A stretch of 64,000 nucleotides of DNA from UBA7672 sp040398465 (GTDB lineage: Bacteria > Pseudomonadota > Alphaproteobacteria > Caulobacterales > Hyphomonadaceae): positions 1-64,000 of the forward strand of contig JBBAUA010000008.1 of assembly GCA_040398465.1 (NCBI GenBank), given 5' to 3'. Below, in pieces: positions 8,102 to 17,107 of the stretch; within the stretch, counting starts at the first letter, position 1, and each line of letters begins with the position of its first letter. Below the pieces are notes generated by a model that was given only the letters and a program-made list of their open reading frames with translations, was not told the origin of the DNA and searched no databases. The translations under genes and the position numbers were made by a program.

Positions 8102-9553
8102 ATGGCGCAGCAGCGCATGCTCACATTCGTGTCCGTCGAACAGCAGACGCCCGAAAAGCGTGAGCCGGACGAACGCCGCGCCGATTTCCATGAAATCTAC
8201 GCCGACTTCATCACGGCGAAGGCCAACGAACAGTCGTCCCGCTGCTCGCAATGCGGCGTGCCGTTCTGCCAGACGCACTGCCCCCTGCAGAACAACATCC
8301 CCGACTGGCTGATGCTCACTGCCACCGGCCGCCTGCAGGAAGCCTACGAGGTCTCGTCCGCCACATCGAACATGCCGGAAATCTGCGGCCGGATATGCCC
8401 TCAGGACAGGCTGTGCGAAGGCGCGTGCGTCATCGAACAGTCGGGCCATGGCGCAGTGACGATCGGCGCCGTCGAACGCTACATTACCGACACCGCCTGG
8501 GAGCGCGGCTGGGTGCAGCCGATCGCACCCTCACGTGAACGCACCGAAAGCATCGGCATCATCGGAGCCGGCCCCGCCGGTCTCTCGGCGGCGGATGAAC
8601 TACGCGCCGCCGGCTACAGGGTAACGGTCTATGACAGGCACGACCGCGCAGGCGGCCTGCTGATCTACGGCATCCCGAACTTCAAGCTCGAAAAGGAAAT
8701 CGTCGAGCGTCGCGTGAAGCGCCTCGCCGATGGCGGCGTGACCTTCGTGCTCAACACCGAGATCGGCAAGGACATCAGCTTCGCAGAGCTGCGCGCAAAG
8801 CACGACGCCATCCTCGTCGCTACCGGCGTCTACGCCGCCCGGGAAATGCAGACCCCCGGAAACAACGCCAGGGGCGTCCACAAGGCGCTCGACTTTCTCA
8901 TCGCCGCCAACAAGGTCGGCCTTGGCGAGACCGTGCCTGACTTCGACAGCGGCAAGCTCGACGCCGCGAAAAAGAATGTCGTCGTGATCGGCGGCGGCGA
9001 CACGGCGATGGACTGCGTTCGCACCGCCATCCGGCAGGGCGCGAAATCAGTCACCTGCCTCTATCGCCGCGACCGCGCCAACATGCCCGGCTCGCAGCGC
9101 GAAGTCGCCAATGCCGAGGAAGAAGGCGTGATATTCGAGTGGCTCGCAGCACCAAACGCTGTCATCGAGAAGAAGGGCGGCGGGGCGAAAAGCGTGCGCG
9201 CTGTCCGCATGCGGCTCGGCCCGCCGGACGCATCTGGCCGGCAGGCGCCCGAGGAAATCCCCGGTTCGGACTATGAGGCGAAAGCCGACATGGTGATCAA
9301 GGCGCTGGGCTTCGATCCAGAGGACCTGCCCTCACAGTTCAACGAGCGCGCGCTTGCCGTGAATCGCTGGGGGGCGGTCAAAGTCGACTACCGCACCATG
9401 ATGACATCAATGGACGGCGTCTTCGCCGCCGGCGACATCGTGCGGGGTGCGTCCCTCGTCGTCTGGGCGATCAAGGAAGGCCGCGACGCAGCCGCCTCCA
9501 TCGACGCCTATCTGAAAGCGCGCGCCGCCTCAGCGCGTGTTGCTGCGGAGTAG
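8102..9553 (+). CDS. gltD: Glutamate synthase (NADPH) small subunit
   Basis: 483 residues. It passes electrons from NADPH through FAD and iron-sulfur clusters to the large subunit, which makes two glutamates from glutamine and 2-oxoglutarate. Seen: N-terminal cysteines C48, C51, C56, C60 and C95, C99, C105, C109 that hold two [4Fe-4S] clusters, the FAD-binding GAGPAG at 155-160, a second dinucleotide motif GGGDTAMD near 297, and the C-terminal GDIVRGASLVVWA. The ATG at 8102 is the family start; the upstream open frame is not conserved in character. It heads an operon with two small genes and gltB, the reverse of the common gltB-gltD order. Confidence 0.95.
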   Translation: MAQQRMLTFVSVEQQTPEKREPDERRADFHEIYADFITAKANEQSSRCSQCGVPFCQTHCPLQNNIPDWLMLTATGRLQEAYEVSSATSNMPEICGRICPQDRLCEGACVIEQSGHGAVTIGAVERYITDTAWERGWVQPIAPSRERTESIGIIGAGPAGLSAADELRAAGYRVTVYDRHDRAGGLLIYGIPNFKLEKEIVERRVKRLADGGVTFVLNTEIGKDISFAELRAKHDAILVATGVYAAREMQTPGNNARGVHKALDFLIAANKVGLGETVPDFDSGKLDAAKKNVVVIGGGDTAMDCVRTAIRQGAKSVTCLYRRDRANMPGSQREVANAEEEGVIFEWLAAPNAVIEKKGGGAKSVRAVRMRLGPPDASGRQAPEEIPGSDYEAKADMVIKALGFDPEDLPSQFNERALAVNRWGAVKVDYRTMMTSMDGVFAAGDIVRGASLVVWAIKEGRDAAASIDAYLKARAASARVAAE

Positions 9554-9557
9554 CGCG

Positions 9558-9908
9558 ATGGACATCTACCAGATCTCCGTCGACCTGAAGCCCGGCGTAC
9601 GGGACACGCGCTTTCTCGCCGCCCTCGACGCATATCTTGGCGCGCTGAAAGCCGATGGCAGGATCGAAGGCTGGCGCCTGCTCCGGCGCAAGCTTGGCCT
9701 CGGCATGCCAGGCCTTGGCGAATTCCAGATCCTGATCGAGACGCGTGACCTCACCCAGCTCGACGCGGCCTTCACCTCGGCCTCGACGCGCGACGAGCCG
9801 ATCGAAGGCGCGCATCACGGCGTCAGCGCGCTGGTCCACAACTTCCAGGCCGCCCTCTACCGCGATTTTCCCGACCCGCACCGCAAGCAAGGCGAGGAGA
9901 AGTTCTGA
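9558..9908 (+). CDS. Small conserved alphaproteobacterial protein (DUF6614-like)
   Basis: 116 residues, soluble, no signal or membrane segment. The run of a D-L-K-P-G-V motif near the N-terminus, RRKLGLGMPGLGEF around 37-50 and LYRDFPDP near the C-terminus fit the uncharacterised DUF6614 family as I recall it. Its start lies four bases after the gltD stop, and its stop shares bases with the next start, so it is within the glutamate synthase operon. Function unknown; the location suggests a link to glutamate synthase or nitrogen metabolism, but this is only inference. Confidence 0.7.
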   Translation: MDIYQISVDLKPGVRDTRFLAALDAYLGALKADGRIEGWRLLRRKLGLGMPGLGEFQILIETRDLTQLDAAFTSASTRDEPIEGAHHGVSALVHNFQAALYRDFPDPHRKQGEEKF

Positions 9909-10333
9909 TGTCGACGCATTCGGGGCGCTGCCTCTGCGGGGCCATTACTTACACCGGCAGGGGCGAGTTCATCATGCAGGTCTGCCACTGCGCCAGCTGT
10001 CGTCGCTGGACTGGTAGCCCCGCCATGACGCTGACCTTCGAGGATGGCATAGACATAGAGACGCCTGCAAACATTCGCTGGCATCGCTCCTCAGGCTGGG
10101 CCGAGCGCGGCTCCTGCATGACATGCGGGACGACCCTTTTCTACCGTCTGGTCGATGGCGACTATATCAACGTGTCAGCCGGAAGCCTCGACGATCAGGG
10201 CGCCATCAAGCAGATCGACGAGCACGTCTTCATCGATGAGAAGCCGGCGCACTACGACTTTGCCGGGAACGCGCCGCGCGTGACAGGCGCCGAAGTCGTT
10301 GCGCGCTTCCAGCCACCGGGCGAGCCATCATGA
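9908..10333 (+). CDS. GFA/CENP-V family zinc protein
   Basis: 141 residues of the glutathione-dependent formaldehyde-activating (GFA) fold. Zinc-binding cysteines are visible in three clusters: C8 and C10 in CLCG, C26, C28 and C31 in CHCASC, and C70 and C73 in CMTCG. The founding member, Gfa, was proposed to make S-hydroxymethylglutathione; most relatives have no proven activity. It starts within TGATG at the end of the DUF6614-like gene, and its own stop overlaps the gltB start (ATGA), so translation is coupled on both sides. Confidence 0.85.
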   Translation: MSTHSGRCLCGAITYTGRGEFIMQVCHCASCRRWTGSPAMTLTFEDGIDIETPANIRWHRSSGWAERGSCMTCGTTLFYRLVDGDYINVSAGSLDDQGAIKQIDEHVFIDEKPAHYDFAGNAPRVTGAEVVARFQPPGEPS

Positions 10334-13300
10334 CACACGAAAAAGCCGGCCAGGAATGGCTCGAACGCTACACCGAACAGCGCGACGCGCTGGTCGCCGC
10401 CAACGCCTACAACCCCGCCGACGAGAAGGACTCATGCGGCGTCGGCCTTGTCGCACAGATCGACGGCACGCCGCGCCGCGAAATCGTCGAGATGGCGATC
10501 CGCGCGCTGAAGGCGGTCTACCACCGCGGCGCCGTCGATGCCGACGGCAAGACCGGAGATGGCGCAGGCATCCGCGTTGATGTTCCGCAGGACTTTTTCC
10601 GCGACGCCGTGCGCGGCATGGGCCACACGATCAGCGACGACCGGCAGGTCTGCGTCGGCCAGATCTTCCTGCCGCGCACCGATCTTGCGGCCCAGGAGAA
10701 GGCGCGCTCAATCATCGAGACCGAAGTCGTGCGCTTCGGATTCTACATCTATGGCTGGCGCCAGCCACCGATCGACACCTCCGTCATCGGCATGAAGGCG
10801 AACGCCACGCGACCCGAGATCGAGCAGATCCTGTTTTCGGACCAGCTGAAGCGCGAACCGGCCGAGCTTGAGCGTGCGCTCTACATCTGCCGCCGCCGCA
10901 TCGAGAACCGCGCGCGCGCCTCGAACCTCGACCTCTATCTCTGCTCGTTCTCCTCGCGCGCACTGATCTACAAGGGCATGTTCCTCGCCCAGGACATCGA
11001 CGCCTTCTATCTCGACCTGAAGGACCCGCGCTTCGTCTCGGCGGTCGCGATCTACCACCAGCGCTACTCGACCAACACCTTCCCGCAATGGCGGCTGGCG
11101 CAACCCTTCCGCATGCTCGCGCACAATGGCGAGATCAACACCATCTCAGGCAATATCAACTGGATGAAGAGCCACGAGATCAAGATGGTCTCGGACGTGT
11201 TCGGCGAGCATGGCGATGATGTGAAGCCCGTGATCCAGCCCGGCGGATCGGATAGCGCCGCGCTCGACAACGCATTCGAATTGCTGGTGCGCGCCGGCCG
11301 CCCCGGCCCGATGGCCAAAACACTGCTCGTGCCCGAGCCGCTTTCTCGCGACGAACGCATCATGCCGCGCGCCCACCAGGCGCTCTATGCCTACGCCAAC
11401 TCTGTGATGGAGCCATGGGACGGCCCGGCTGCGCTCGCCATGTTCGACGGCCGCTGGGCCATTGCCGGCATGGATCGCAACGGCCTGCGCCCCATGCGCT
11501 ATGCGCTCACGGAAGACGGCGTGCTCGCGGTCGGCTCCGAGGCCGGCATGTGTTCGATCAACGAGGAAATCATCACGCGCAAGGGCCGCGTTCCTCCCGG
11601 CGGCATGATCGCCGTCGATGTGCGTGACGGTAAGTTCTACGAGCACACAGCCCTGATCGACCGCCTCGCGAGCAGCCACCCGTACGAGCAGTGGTTGTCA
11701 AACGTCGTCGAACTGGAGCCCGTTATCGGCCCCGGTCCGGAGCTGCGCCTCTACAGCGAGCGTTCGGAATTCCTGCGCCGTCAACACGCGGCCGGCTTCA
11801 CGATGGAAGACGTCGAACTGATCCTCTCGCCCATGGCCGAGGACGGCAAGGAAGCCATCGGCTCGATGGGCGATGACAGCCCCCTCGCCGTCCTGTCCGA
11901 CGTGCACCGTCCGCTGTCGCACTTCTTCCGGCAGAACTTCGCGCAGGTCACCAACCCGCCGATCGATCCGCTGCGCGAGGAGCGGGTGATGAGCCTGCGG
12001 ACGCGCTTCAAGAACCTCGGCAACATCCTGGCGCAGGATGCGACGCAGACAAACGTCTTTGTCCTCGAGAGCCCCGTCCTCACAAACGGCATGTACACGC
12101 GGATGCTGGAGACGATTGGCGAACAGGTCGCCGTCATCGACTGCACCTTCCCGGCGGATTCAGTGGGCTCGCCGGGCATCGCCCTGCGCGATGCGGTCGC
12201 CCGTATCCGCGAGGAAGCGCGCGTCGCCGTCTCCTCCGGCCGCGGCCACATCATCCTCACCGACGAAGGCCAGAGCGCAGACCGCGCCGGCATCCCGATG
12301 ATCCTCGCCGCCGGCGCCGTTCACTCATGGCTCGTCAGCCACGGCCTGCGTACCTTCTGCTCGATCACCGTCCGTTCGGCCGAATGCATGGACACGCACT
12401 ACTTCGCCGTGCTCGTGGGCGTTGGGGCAACCTGCGTCAACGCCTACATGGCGCAGGAGACGCTGGCAGACCGTCACGCCAAGGGCCTGTTCGGCGACAA
12501 GACGCTCGGCCAGGTCGTGCTGAACTACAAGAAGTCCATCGAGGCGGGCCTGCTGAAGATTCTCTCCAAGATGGGAATCTCGGTCATCTCCTCCTATCGC
12601 GGCGGCTACAATTTCGAAGCGCTCGGCCTCTCGCGCGCGCTCGTCGCCGACTACTTCCCTGGCATGACCAGCCGCATCTCCGGCATCGGCCTCGCCGGGC
12701 TTCAACGCAAGGCGATCGACCTTCACGCCAAGGCATGGAATGCGTCCGTCGCCGTGCTGCCAATCGGCGGCTTCTACCGCGTCCGCGCGAGCGGCGACAC
12801 GCATGCGCTGTCCGGCGAACTTATCCACGCGCTGCAGCACGCCTGCGACACCAACTCCTATGCCGCCTTCCGCAAGTACTCGAAGCTTGCGAACGCGAAG
12901 AAGAAGATGGTCCAGCTGCGCGACCTACTCGACTTCAAGCCGCAGCCGAAACCTGCCTCGTTGCACGACGTCCAGTCGGTCAACGAGATCCGCAAGCGCT
13001 TCGTCACGCCTGGCATGTCGCTTGGCGCGCTGGGACCTGAAGCGCACGGTACGCTCAACATCGCCATGAACCGCATCGGTGCGAAATCCGTCTCGGGCGA
13101 AGGCGGCGAGGTGCGCGAGCGCTACAAGCCGATGCCCAATGGCGACAACGCCAACTCGATGATCAAGCAGGTCGCCTCGGGCCGGTTCGGCGTCACGGCG
13201 GAATATCTCAACAACTGCAAGGAGCTCGAGATCAAGGTCGCGCAGGGCGCCAAGCCCGGCGAAGGCGGCCAGCTGCCCGGCTTCAAGGTCACGGAGTTCA

Positions 13301-14871
13301 TCGCGCGCAACCGCTATGCAACGCCCGGCGTGATGCTGATCTCGCCGCCGCCGCACCACGACATCTATTCGATCGAGGACCTTGCACAGCTCATCTACGA
13401 CCTGAAGCAGATCAACCCGGACTGCCGCGTTTGCGTGAAACTCGTCTCGCGCTCGGGCGTCGGCACGATCGCGGCGGGCGTTGCGAAGGCGAAGGCCGAC
13501 GTCATCCTGATCTCCGGCCATGTCGGCGGAACCGGCGCCTCGCCGCAATCCTCGATCAAGTTCGCGGGTCTGCCGTGGGAGATCGGCCTTGCCGAAGCCC
13601 ACCACGTGCTGACGCTCAACAACCTGCGCGACCAGGTCACGCTGCGCACCGATGGCGGCCTTCGCACCGGACGCGACATCGTGATGGCGGCGATGCTTGG
13701 CGCGGAAGAGTATGGCATCGGCACGGCGAGCCTGCTGGCGATGGGCTGCATCATGGTGCGCCAGTGCCACTCCAACACCTGCCCTGTCGGCGTCTGCACG
13801 CAGGACGAACGGCTGCGCGCCAAGTTTACCGGCACTGCGGACAAGGTGGTCAACCTGATGACCTTCATCGCCGAGGAAGTGCGCGAGGTGCTCGCCGAGC
13901 TTGGCTTCACACGCCTCGATGAAGTGATCGGCCGTACCGACTTGCTGCACCAGGTCTCGCGCGGCTCGGCCATGCTTGACGACCTCGACCTGTCGCCGCT
14001 TCTCGTGCGCGCCGACCCGACAGCGAAGGTCACTTACAAGCCGACGCTTCGCAACGAAGTGCCCGACGCGCTGGACGAGCAGATCCTTCGCGACGGCGCG
14101 CCCTTCTTCGAACGCGGCGAGAAGATGCAACTCGACTATCACGTCCGCAACACGCAGCGCGCCATCGGCACGCGCGCCTCGTCTCACATCGTGCGCAAGT
14201 ACGGCATGGACGGCTTGCCGGAGGATCGCCTCTGGGTGACGCTTGAGGGCTCATGCGGCCAGTCGCTCGGCGCCTTCGGCGTCAAGGGCCTGACGCTCGA
14301 AGTCGTGGGCGACGCCAACGACTATGTCGGCAAGGGGCTGTCAGGCGCGACGATCATCATCAAGCCGCCGTCCACGTCGACATTCACGGCGAAGGACAAC
14401 ACCATCATCGGCAACACGGTTCTCTACGGCGCAACCTCCGGCAAGGTCTTTGCCGCCGGCCAGGCCGGCGAACGCTTCGCCGTGCGCAACTCGGGCGCGA
14501 CTGTCGTTGTCGAAGGCTGCGGCTCCAATGGCTGCGAATACATGACCGGCGGCGCCGCCGTGATCCTCGGCGCGGTCGGCCAGAATTTTGGCGCCGGCAT
14601 GACGGGCGGCATGGCCTTCCTCTACGATCCGCACCAGCGGTTCGCACTGATGGCGAATCCGGAGACCATCCTCTGGCGCCCCGTCGTCACCGATCACTGG
14701 ATCAAGGTCCTGCGCGACCTCATTGAAGAGCACGTGAGGCGCACCGGCTCCCTCCAGGGCAAGACGATCCTCGACAACTGGCAGCTGGAACTGCGCAACT
14801 TCGTTCACGTCGTGCCGAAAGAGTCGGTCGCGCGCCTGGCAGCGCCGCTCGAACTGAAGGCAGCGGAGTGA
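10330..14871 (+). CDS. gltB: Glutamate synthase (NADPH) large subunit
   Basis: 1513 residues, the normal size. Domains in order: class II glutamine amidotransferase whose nucleophile is Cys36 after a propeptide of about 35 residues (DEKDSCGVG), the central domain, the FMN-binding synthase domain with a [3Fe-4S] cluster held by C1140, C1146 and C1151 (CIMVRQCHSNTC), and the C-terminal GXGXG beta-helix (for example VVVEGCGSNGCEYMTGG). Works with GltD in ammonia assimilation with glutamine synthetase. The start overlaps the stop of the GFA gene by four bases. No clear terminator follows. Confidence 0.97.
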   Translation: MTHEKAGQEWLERYTEQRDALVAANAYNPADEKDSCGVGLVAQIDGTPRREIVEMAIRALKAVYHRGAVDADGKTGDGAGIRVDVPQDFFRDAVRGMGHTISDDRQVCVGQIFLPRTDLAAQEKARSIIETEVVRFGFYIYGWRQPPIDTSVIGMKANATRPEIEQILFSDQLKREPAELERALYICRRRIENRARASNLDLYLCSFSSRALIYKGMFLAQDIDAFYLDLKDPRFVSAVAIYHQRYSTNTFPQWRLAQPFRMLAHNGEINTISGNINWMKSHEIKMVSDVFGEHGDDVKPVIQPGGSDSAALDNAFELLVRAGRPGPMAKTLLVPEPLSRDERIMPRAHQALYAYANSVMEPWDGPAALAMFDGRWAIAGMDRNGLRPMRYALTEDGVLAVGSEAGMCSINEEIITRKGRVPPGGMIAVDVRDGKFYEHTALIDRLASSHPYEQWLSNVVELEPVIGPGPELRLYSERSEFLRRQHAAGFTMEDVELILSPMAEDGKEAIGSMGDDSPLAVLSDVHRPLSHFFRQNFAQVTNPPIDPLREERVMSLRTRFKNLGNILAQDATQTNVFVLESPVLTNGMYTRMLETIGEQVAVIDCTFPADSVGSPGIALRDAVARIREEARVAVSSGRGHIILTDEGQSADRAGIPMILAAGAVHSWLVSHGLRTFCSITVRSAECMDTHYFAVLVGVGATCVNAYMAQETLADRHAKGLFGDKTLGQVVLNYKKSIEAGLLKILSKMGISVISSYRGGYNFEALGLSRALVADYFPGMTSRISGIGLAGLQRKAIDLHAKAWNASVAVLPIGGFYRVRASGDTHALSGELIHALQHACDTNSYAAFRKYSKLANAKKKMVQLRDLLDFKPQPKPASLHDVQSVNEIRKRFVTPGMSLGALGPEAHGTLNIAMNRIGAKSVSGEGGEVRERYKPMPNGDNANSMIKQVASGRFGVTAEYLNNCKELEIKVAQGAKPGEGGQLPGFKVTEFIARNRYATPGVMLISPPPHHDIYSIEDLAQLIYDLKQINPDCRVCVKLVSRSGVGTIAAGVAKAKADVILISGHVGGTGASPQSSIKFAGLPWEIGLAEAHHVLTLNNLRDQVTLRTDGGLRTGRDIVMAAMLGAEEYGIGTASLLAMGCIMVRQCHSNTCPVGVCTQDERLRAKFTGTADKVVNLMTFIAEEVREVLAELGFTRLDEVIGRTDLLHQVSRGSAMLDDLDLSPLLVRADPTAKVTYKPTLRNEVPDALDEQILRDGAPFFERGEKMQLDYHVRNTQRAIGTRASSHIVRKYGMDGLPEDRLWVTLEGSCGQSLGAFGVKGLTLEVVGDANDYVGKGLSGATIIIKPPSTSTFTAKDNTIIGNTVLYGATSGKVFAAGQAGERFAVRNSGATVVVEGCGSNGCEYMTGGAAVILGAVGQNFGAGMTGGMAFLYDPHQRFALMANPETILWRPVVTDHWIKVLRDLIEEHVRRTGSLQGKTILDNWQLELRNFVHVVPKESVARLAAPLELKAAE

Positions 14872-15022
14872 CTGGCGCGTGACATGACTGGCAGGCGGCA
14901 TTGCAAGGGTGACTGGGGTCCCCGCGTGAGCAAGCACATCAGCCGTTGCGGGGGGATGAGGTGACCAATGCAAGAAGCTGAAAAGCCAGCTGCAGGAAAA
15001 GCCCACTCATGAAGTCCAGCGC

Positions 15023-15130
15023 ATGTTGCGCAGCATGCGTGGCGCGTTCGGCTCCCTGGTCTTCTTGCAGCTGCTAACCCTTGCGGGCCTCGGCGGATTG
15101 CTGTGGCACACCTTCCTCCGCACAGGCTGA
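15023..15130 (+). CDS. Possible 35-residue single-span membrane protein
   Basis: An ATG frame in the roughly 290-base gap after gltB encodes MLRSMRGAFG followed by a hydrophobic helix (about 11-29) and a short basic end. The same frame is open upstream to about 14967 and would give an amphipathic lead-in, but has no ATG there. The upstream GAAG is a poor ribosome binding site. Only the positive-inside N-terminus and clean helix support it; it may be chance. Confidence 0.3.
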   Translation: MLRSMRGAFGSLVFLQLLTLAGLGGLLWHTFLRTG

Positions 15131-15162
15131 AGGCTGCCGGTCAGCAATCCCCTTTCAGGCCT

Positions 15163-15474
15163 TTACCGCCAGGGCGATTTCACCGAGTACGCATCTTCAT
15201 CCACCGGCGCGACGGGAGCCGTCTGCACCGAGAAATTGTCGGCGCCGGGAATGCTGAACCCTGCGATCTCCTTCGGCGGCACGATCTCGAAGCCGAGCCC
15301 GTGGAACAGCGCGATGAAGCCGACGAACGACAAGACTGTCGTCGCGATCACCTGAGCGATCACGCGCGTGATCAGCCCGCGGAAGAAAAACGCAGTGCTC
15401 AGCGCGGCAACCGTGCTGCCCCCAAGGCCAGCCATGCCCGCCACCGTCGCAAGATCGAAATCAATGCCGCCCAT
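15163..15474 (-). CDS. Small membrane protein, unknown
   Basis: 103 residues. A Gly/Ala-rich lead, then two adjacent hydrophobic stretches (about 13-30 and 37-60), then a polar, Pro/Val-rich tail of about 40 residues. The ATG at 15474 is fixed by GGGAGG six bases upstream; the longer frame to 15528 has none. No family recognised. It is divergent from the frameshifted GFA gene. Confidence 0.55.
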   Translation of the reverse strand: MGGIDFDLATVAGMAGLGGSTVAALSTAFFFRGLITRVIAQVIATTVLSFVGFIALFHGLGFEIVPPKEIAGFSIPGADNFSVQTAPVAPVDEDAYSVKSPWR

Positions 15475-15566
15475 GAGGTCCTCCCATTCGACCCCGCGAA
15501 GGCTTGCGGCGGCCAGACTTGTCCACAAACACTAGTCGAAGCCGGCACAGGAAGGAAACCCGTCCC

Positions 15567-15955
15567 ATGACGACTTGCCGGGGCTCTTGTCATTGCGGCG
15601 CCGTCACCTTCCGGATCGAGGGGAGATCACCTGCAGCTGCACCTGCGACTGCGCGCTGTGCAAAAAGAAGAATGCGCTGATGGCGAAAGTCCCGGAGGAC
15701 CGCCTCAGCCTCACGTCGGGGGCGGATAGCCTGTCGCTCTATCAGTGGAATACGCGCGTCGCGAAGGACGATTTCTGCAAGTACTGCGGGATCTACCCGT
15801 TCCACCGCAAACGCTCGGAACTGACTGGATACGGCGTCAACCTGCATTGTCTCGATGGCTTCGAACCTGCCTCGTTGCCGACCAGGCTCGGCAAGGGCAA
15901 GGGTATGTCGCTGACCGGCGGCGCACGCGAGGTCTGGCCGGGCCCGCGGGAATGA
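15567..15955 (+). pseudogene. GFA-family gene interrupted by a 1-nt frameshift
   Basis: Starting at the ATG at 15567, the first frame reads MTTCRGSCHCGAVTFRIEG, the standard GFA N-terminus with zinc cysteines. After the four-G run at 15620-15623 the family sequence continues in another frame as EITCSCTCDCALCKKKNALM, then CKYCG, to a stop at 15953-15955. The two halves join perfectly if one G is added to the run. So this is a 1-nt deletion: a recent pseudogene or a sequencing error. Joined, the product would be about 129 residues with all three zinc-cysteine clusters. It is a second GFA gene in this window, with low similarity to the one in the glt operon. Confidence 0.8.
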
Positions 15956-15978
15956 TCGCCAGCCAGGAGGAAGACGTT

Positions 15979-16323
15979 ATGGTCGACAAATCCCGCCGCG
16001 CAGAACTGCTACAGCAGTACGCGGACCGCTCGCCGCTCAACGGCGTGTTCGCAGTCCGCAACGCTGCGAGCGGCGAGGTCTGGGTCGGCCACAGCAGGAA
16101 TGTCGACAAGCAGCAGAACGGCCTGTGGGCGCGCCTTCGCGGCGGCATGTGCGTCAACAAGGACGTGCAGGCGTCATGGGCCAAACACGGCGAGGCCGCC
16201 TTCAGCTACGAAATTCTCGAACAGCTGACCGAAACCGACAAGTACGTGCTGGAACGCCTGCTGCCCGAACGCGCCGCTCACTGGCGCGCACAGCTGCAGG
16301 CCGGCGTCATCAAGGGGACGTGA
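15979..16323 (+). CDS. GIY-YIG nuclease-family protein
   Basis: 114 residues. The segment GVFAVRNAASGEVWVG at about 17-32 is in the place of the GIY...YIG strands, here altered to GVF and WVG, and a conserved N-K-D-V-Q-A-S-W-A-K-H-G segment follows. Small stand-alone members of this kind have no settled function; catalytic activity is doubtful because the tyrosines are replaced. The ATG has AGGAGG eight bases upstream, a strong site. It overlaps the convergent phosphodiester glycosidase gene by 14 bases. Confidence 0.65.
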   Translation: MVDKSRRAELLQQYADRSPLNGVFAVRNAASGEVWVGHSRNVDKQQNGLWARLRGGMCVNKDVQASWAKHGEAAFSYEILEQLTETDKYVLERLLPERAAHWRAQLQAGVIKGT

Positions 16324-17068
16324 CGACGACCATCGGGCCGAGATTGCGTCCGGCGTCCAGCCGGTCCAGCGATGGCGCCCACAGGCTCGACACAGCGCCG
16401 TCGAAATAGAGCGCGTCGTCGCATTTCAGCTGGTCGCGATACAACCGGGCCAGCTTGCCGAACGACACGGGCGCATCGCTGATCACGAACAGCGTATCGC
16501 CAGCCTCCGTCACGCCGACGCCGTTGCGGATGTGCCGCGAATCCCCGTCATCGTCGAACTTCGGATGCAGCTTGCCGTCGATCACCAGCATCGGCCCCGA
16601 TTGCGTCGCCCACACAGGCTTCGGCTTCTGCGCGACATACGCATCCGTCGCGCTTACATGCGCCTTGCCGTCGCCGCCGATCCAGAACACGCCGTTCGGC
16701 TTCAGGTGGAAATTGCCGAACCCGTCGCGCGTGTTCACGGCCTTCATCTGCCGTCGGTTCTCGATGTAAAGCCCGATCGGCGCGCCGCGCACGTCGAACA
16801 TCCCCGCATTCATCGCGAAGCGCACCTTGCCCGCCGCCTCGCCCAGATCGCTCTTCAGCCGGGACAATCGCCGGTGCGGCTTGGCATCGGCGCCACGCAG
16901 CGACAGGGAAATCCCGTCCTCGCCGGCCCTGGCCGTGCAAACGGTAAAGTCATCGCCCTCGAAGGTCAGCGACACGCACGGCTCGTCCCTCGCCTGCGCT
17001 GCACCGTCGGGCGATGCGGACAGCATTGCAATGAACAGAACAACCAGCCCGGCGCGGATGAATCCCAT
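16310..17068 (-). CDS. Secreted phosphodiester glycosidase-family protein (NAGPA/DUF2233)
   Basis: 252 residues with a Sec signal peptide (cleavage near AAQA at 24-27). Seen: MNAGMFD and GLYIENRRQMKAVN, the N-terminal signature of the NAGPA (PF09992) fold, then GPMLVIDGKLH, RNGVGV and LYFDGAVSSLW, where the conserved D-G-G region of the family is D-G-A. Human NAGPA uncovers mannose-6-phosphate; bacterial relatives act on cell-surface or sporulation polymers. The substrate here is unknown. It lies just upstream of the Anbu locus on the same strand order (downstream in transcription), 39 bases after the Anbu stop, so it could be read through. Confidence 0.82.
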   Translation of the reverse strand: MGFIRAGLVVLFIAMLSASPDGAAQARDEPCVSLTFEGDDFTVCTARAGEDGISLSLRGADAKPHRRLSRLKSDLGEAAGKVRFAMNAGMFDVRGAPIGLYIENRRQMKAVNTRDGFGNFHLKPNGVFWIGGDGKAHVSATDAYVAQKPKPVWATQSGPMLVIDGKLHPKFDDDGDSRHIRNGVGVTEAGDTLFVISDAPVSFGKLARLYRDQLKCDDALYFDGAVSSLWAPSLDRLDAGRNLGPMVVVTSP

Positions 17069-17107
17069 GGCTTGCTGGTGCCCGTGAAATCCGGCGGTTG
17101 TGTGGAG

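Noticed and set aside
12925..14187. Long minus-strand frame (420 codons) inside gltB
   Set aside because: Antisense shadow of the FMN-binding domain of gltB; no start signal or recognisable domain.
15618..15625. Programmed frameshift at the G-run of the GFA gene
   Set aside because: The run is only four G and does not make an X-XXY-YYZ slippery site; no stimulating hairpin is obvious. A mutation or sequence error is simpler.
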